This document shows, piece by piece, positions 62,948 through 64,000 of a stretch of 64,000 bases of DNA. Under the pieces are notes generated by a model. It saw only the letters and a program-made list of their open reading frames with translations, made no database searches and was not told where the DNA came from. Each line of letters starts with the position of its first letter. Position 1 is the stretch's first letter. The translations under genes and the position numbers were made by a program. Source of the DNA: Thermosipho africanus Ob7 (GTDB lineage: Bacteria; Thermotogota; Thermotogae; Thermotogales; Fervidobacteriaceae); contig NZ_NKRG01000006.1 of assembly GCF_003351105.1 (NCBI RefSeq), positions 1-64,000 of the forward strand, given 5' to 3'.

Positions 62948-64000
62948 TTAATTATTTTCGGATAAATCTCCTTCAAAAATAAGTATATTTTTTTCCTTTT
63001 TTACTTTATCTATAAAATTTTTTGTATATCCATTATAGGAAAAGAAAGCAAAATACAAATTATTCTGATTGTTATCTTTTAAAAGTTTTTTTGATTTTTC
63101 TACCAAAGCATAATACACGTCTAAATCTACTGGTTTTTTTGTGTATTTACACTCTCCAAAAAGAATTGGTTTATTTTCTCTGTCTACTCCTACAATATCA
63201 ATTTCTAAGTTTTTGTCCCACCATCTTCCAATTTTTGATAATTTTACTGGTAATTTATCATTTAAATTTAAATCTATCAATTTTTCTTTACTAATATCTT
63301 CGTATATAAAGCTTACATGTCTTTCAATAAAGGATTTTTTTATTATGTTCATAACAAAGTCAATGTTTCCAATTTCTATATAACTTTTATACGGATATAT
63401 AAACTTAAACCAAAAATTTAAAAAATTATCTTTTATTTTATATATCCCTTTTTTACTTGTCTGTGGATTTTTTTCTAAAATTGGAACTTCTCTTTCCAAT
63501 ATATCGAGCTCGATTAGATTGTTTAGGTAATAACTTAGGGATGTTTGCTTTATGCCAAGGCTTGTTGAAATTTTTGAGAGTTTGTTATTTCCGTTTGCGA
63601 TGGCCTTTATTATTGAAAAATATGAGCCTATATCTTTTAACTCTTTTTCTAGCAAAAAATAGGGTTCTTCGAATAGATAAGAATTAACGTTTAAAAAATT
63701 CTCTTTAATAGTGTCATATATATTCTCTTTTGATTCTAATATTTCTACATATTTTGGAATTCCTCCTGTTAAAGAATAGAGTTTTATTAAGTCAATATTT
63801 TTATTTTCAAAAAACTCTTTGAAATATTTAAATTTAATTGGCTTAAGATTCATTTGACCAGTTCTTCTTCCATATAGTGGACTTGAATATGAAAGAACTT
63901 CTCTTTTTATCATAGAAAGTGCTGATCCAGAGATAATTAGCATTATATTTTTATCTTTCAAATATTCATCCCATGATTTTTGCAAAATAGATGAAAAGCC
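62948..64000 (-). CDS. DUF234-type archaeal-like ATPase, C-terminal part (runs off window)
   Basis: The frame continues beyond the right edge; codons up to 64000 read GFSSILQKSWDEYL. The P-loop part lies outside the window. Visible are the sensor strand IMLIISGSALSMIKRE, PLYGRRTGQMNLKP, LTGGIPKYVEIL, and a winged helix ISTSLGIKQTSLSYYLNNLIELDILERE. A DUF234/PD-(D/E)XK-like end follows, with IDIVGVDRENKPILFGECKYTKKPV (D...E-C-K). This is the ATPase_2 plus DUF234 architecture, frequent in archaea and Thermotogota and of unknown role. A degraded copy of its 3' end lies at 61872-61927. Confidence 0.88.
   Translation of the reverse strand, partial: GFSSILQKSWDEYLKDKNIMLIISGSALSMIKREVLSYSSPLYGRRTGQMNLKPIKFKYFKEFFENKNIDLIKLYSLTGGIPKYVEILESKENIYDTIKENFLNVNSYLFEEPYFLLEKELKDIGSYFSIIKAIANGNNKLSKISTSLGIKQTSLSYYLNNLIELDILEREVPILEKNPQTSKKGIYKIKDNFLNFWFKFIYPYKSYIEIGNIDFVMNIIKKSFIERHVSFIYEDISKEKLIDLNLNDKLPVKLSKIGRWWDKNLEIDIVGVDRENKPILFGECKYTKKPVDLDVYYALVEKSKKLLKDNNQNNLYFAFFSYNGYTKNFIDKVKKEKNILIFEGDLSENN

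Overview
The window is AT-rich (roughly 70% A+T by eye), with dense one-directional gene blocks, many GTG/TTG starts behind strong GGAGG-type ribosome sites, and extended -10 promoters (TGnTATAAT). Gene content (MurE with a DDPR motif, MraY, a large SLBB export protein, a DUF1659/DUF2922 operon, a type III CRISPR-Cmr module) suggests a thermophilic bacterium of the Thermotogota, plausibly Thermosipho-like. That placement is inference; no rRNA gene is present to confirm it.

Layout. (1) 1-7.0 kb, minus strand: DHH and PHP phosphoesterases, MurE, a small unknown protein, MraY and a WecA-type sugar-phosphate transferase. These link peptidoglycan precursor synthesis with undecaprenyl-linked glycan synthesis. 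An incomplete AAA-ATPase-like gene lies at the left edge. A mannose-1-phosphate guanylyltransferase and a one-domain sigma-like protein are transcribed towards this block. (2) 7.0-9.0 kb: a small DUF1659/DUF2922 operon, a zinc-ribbon protein and an RNase HI. (3) 9.3-25.8 kb, plus strand: the first part of a surface-polysaccharide cluster. It holds an initiating glycosylphosphotransferase, glycosyltransferases, a putative polymerase, UDP-glucose dehydrogenase, rmlACDB, an acetyltransferase and a flippase, and is interrupted by insertion-sequence debris. (4) 25.9-31.8 kb: a decay zone with a DUF4011-helicase-nuclease pseudogene, an ATPase remnant, an IS3 relic and a nitrilase-like fragment. (5) 32.0-45.6 kb: the second part of the polysaccharide cluster. 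It holds a Wza-like SLBB protein, a Wzz/Wzc-like co-polymerase whose kinase-like domain has no P-loop, a WecF-like transferase, rmlA2, a VioA-like aminotransferase, an acetyltransferase, rmlB2, a second flippase, two glycosyltransferases and another acetyltransferase. A clear terminator closes it. (6) 45.9-55.4 kb: a broken NERD nuclease gene, then a CRISPR array of 11 repeats, then a co-directional Cmr-type operon. The operon's Cas10 is of the divergent Csx11 kind (III-C-like) and lacks visible HD and GGDD motifs. (7) 56-64 kb: a broken AlbA_2/HATPase regulator, a decayed IscB element with a well-preserved omega-RNA (HEARO) region, a Cdc6/Orc1-like ATPase flanked by long direct repeats, an AAA_14/DUF4143 ATPase, an AbiE-type toxin-antitoxin pair, and a DUF234 ATPase cut by the right edge.

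How it works together. Regions 3 and 5 together supply dTDP-rhamnose, UDP-glucuronate, probably GDP-mannose, and a dTDP-4-acetamido-4,6-dideoxyhexose. They also encode the lipid-linked assembly, flipping, polymerisation and export machinery (Wzx/Wzy/Wzz/Wza logic). Regions 6 and 7 are a defence and mobile-element island in which many genes are broken by single-base indels or stops. The CRISPR-Cmr operon is the main intact exception, apart from one apparent frameshift at the start of its Cas10 gene.
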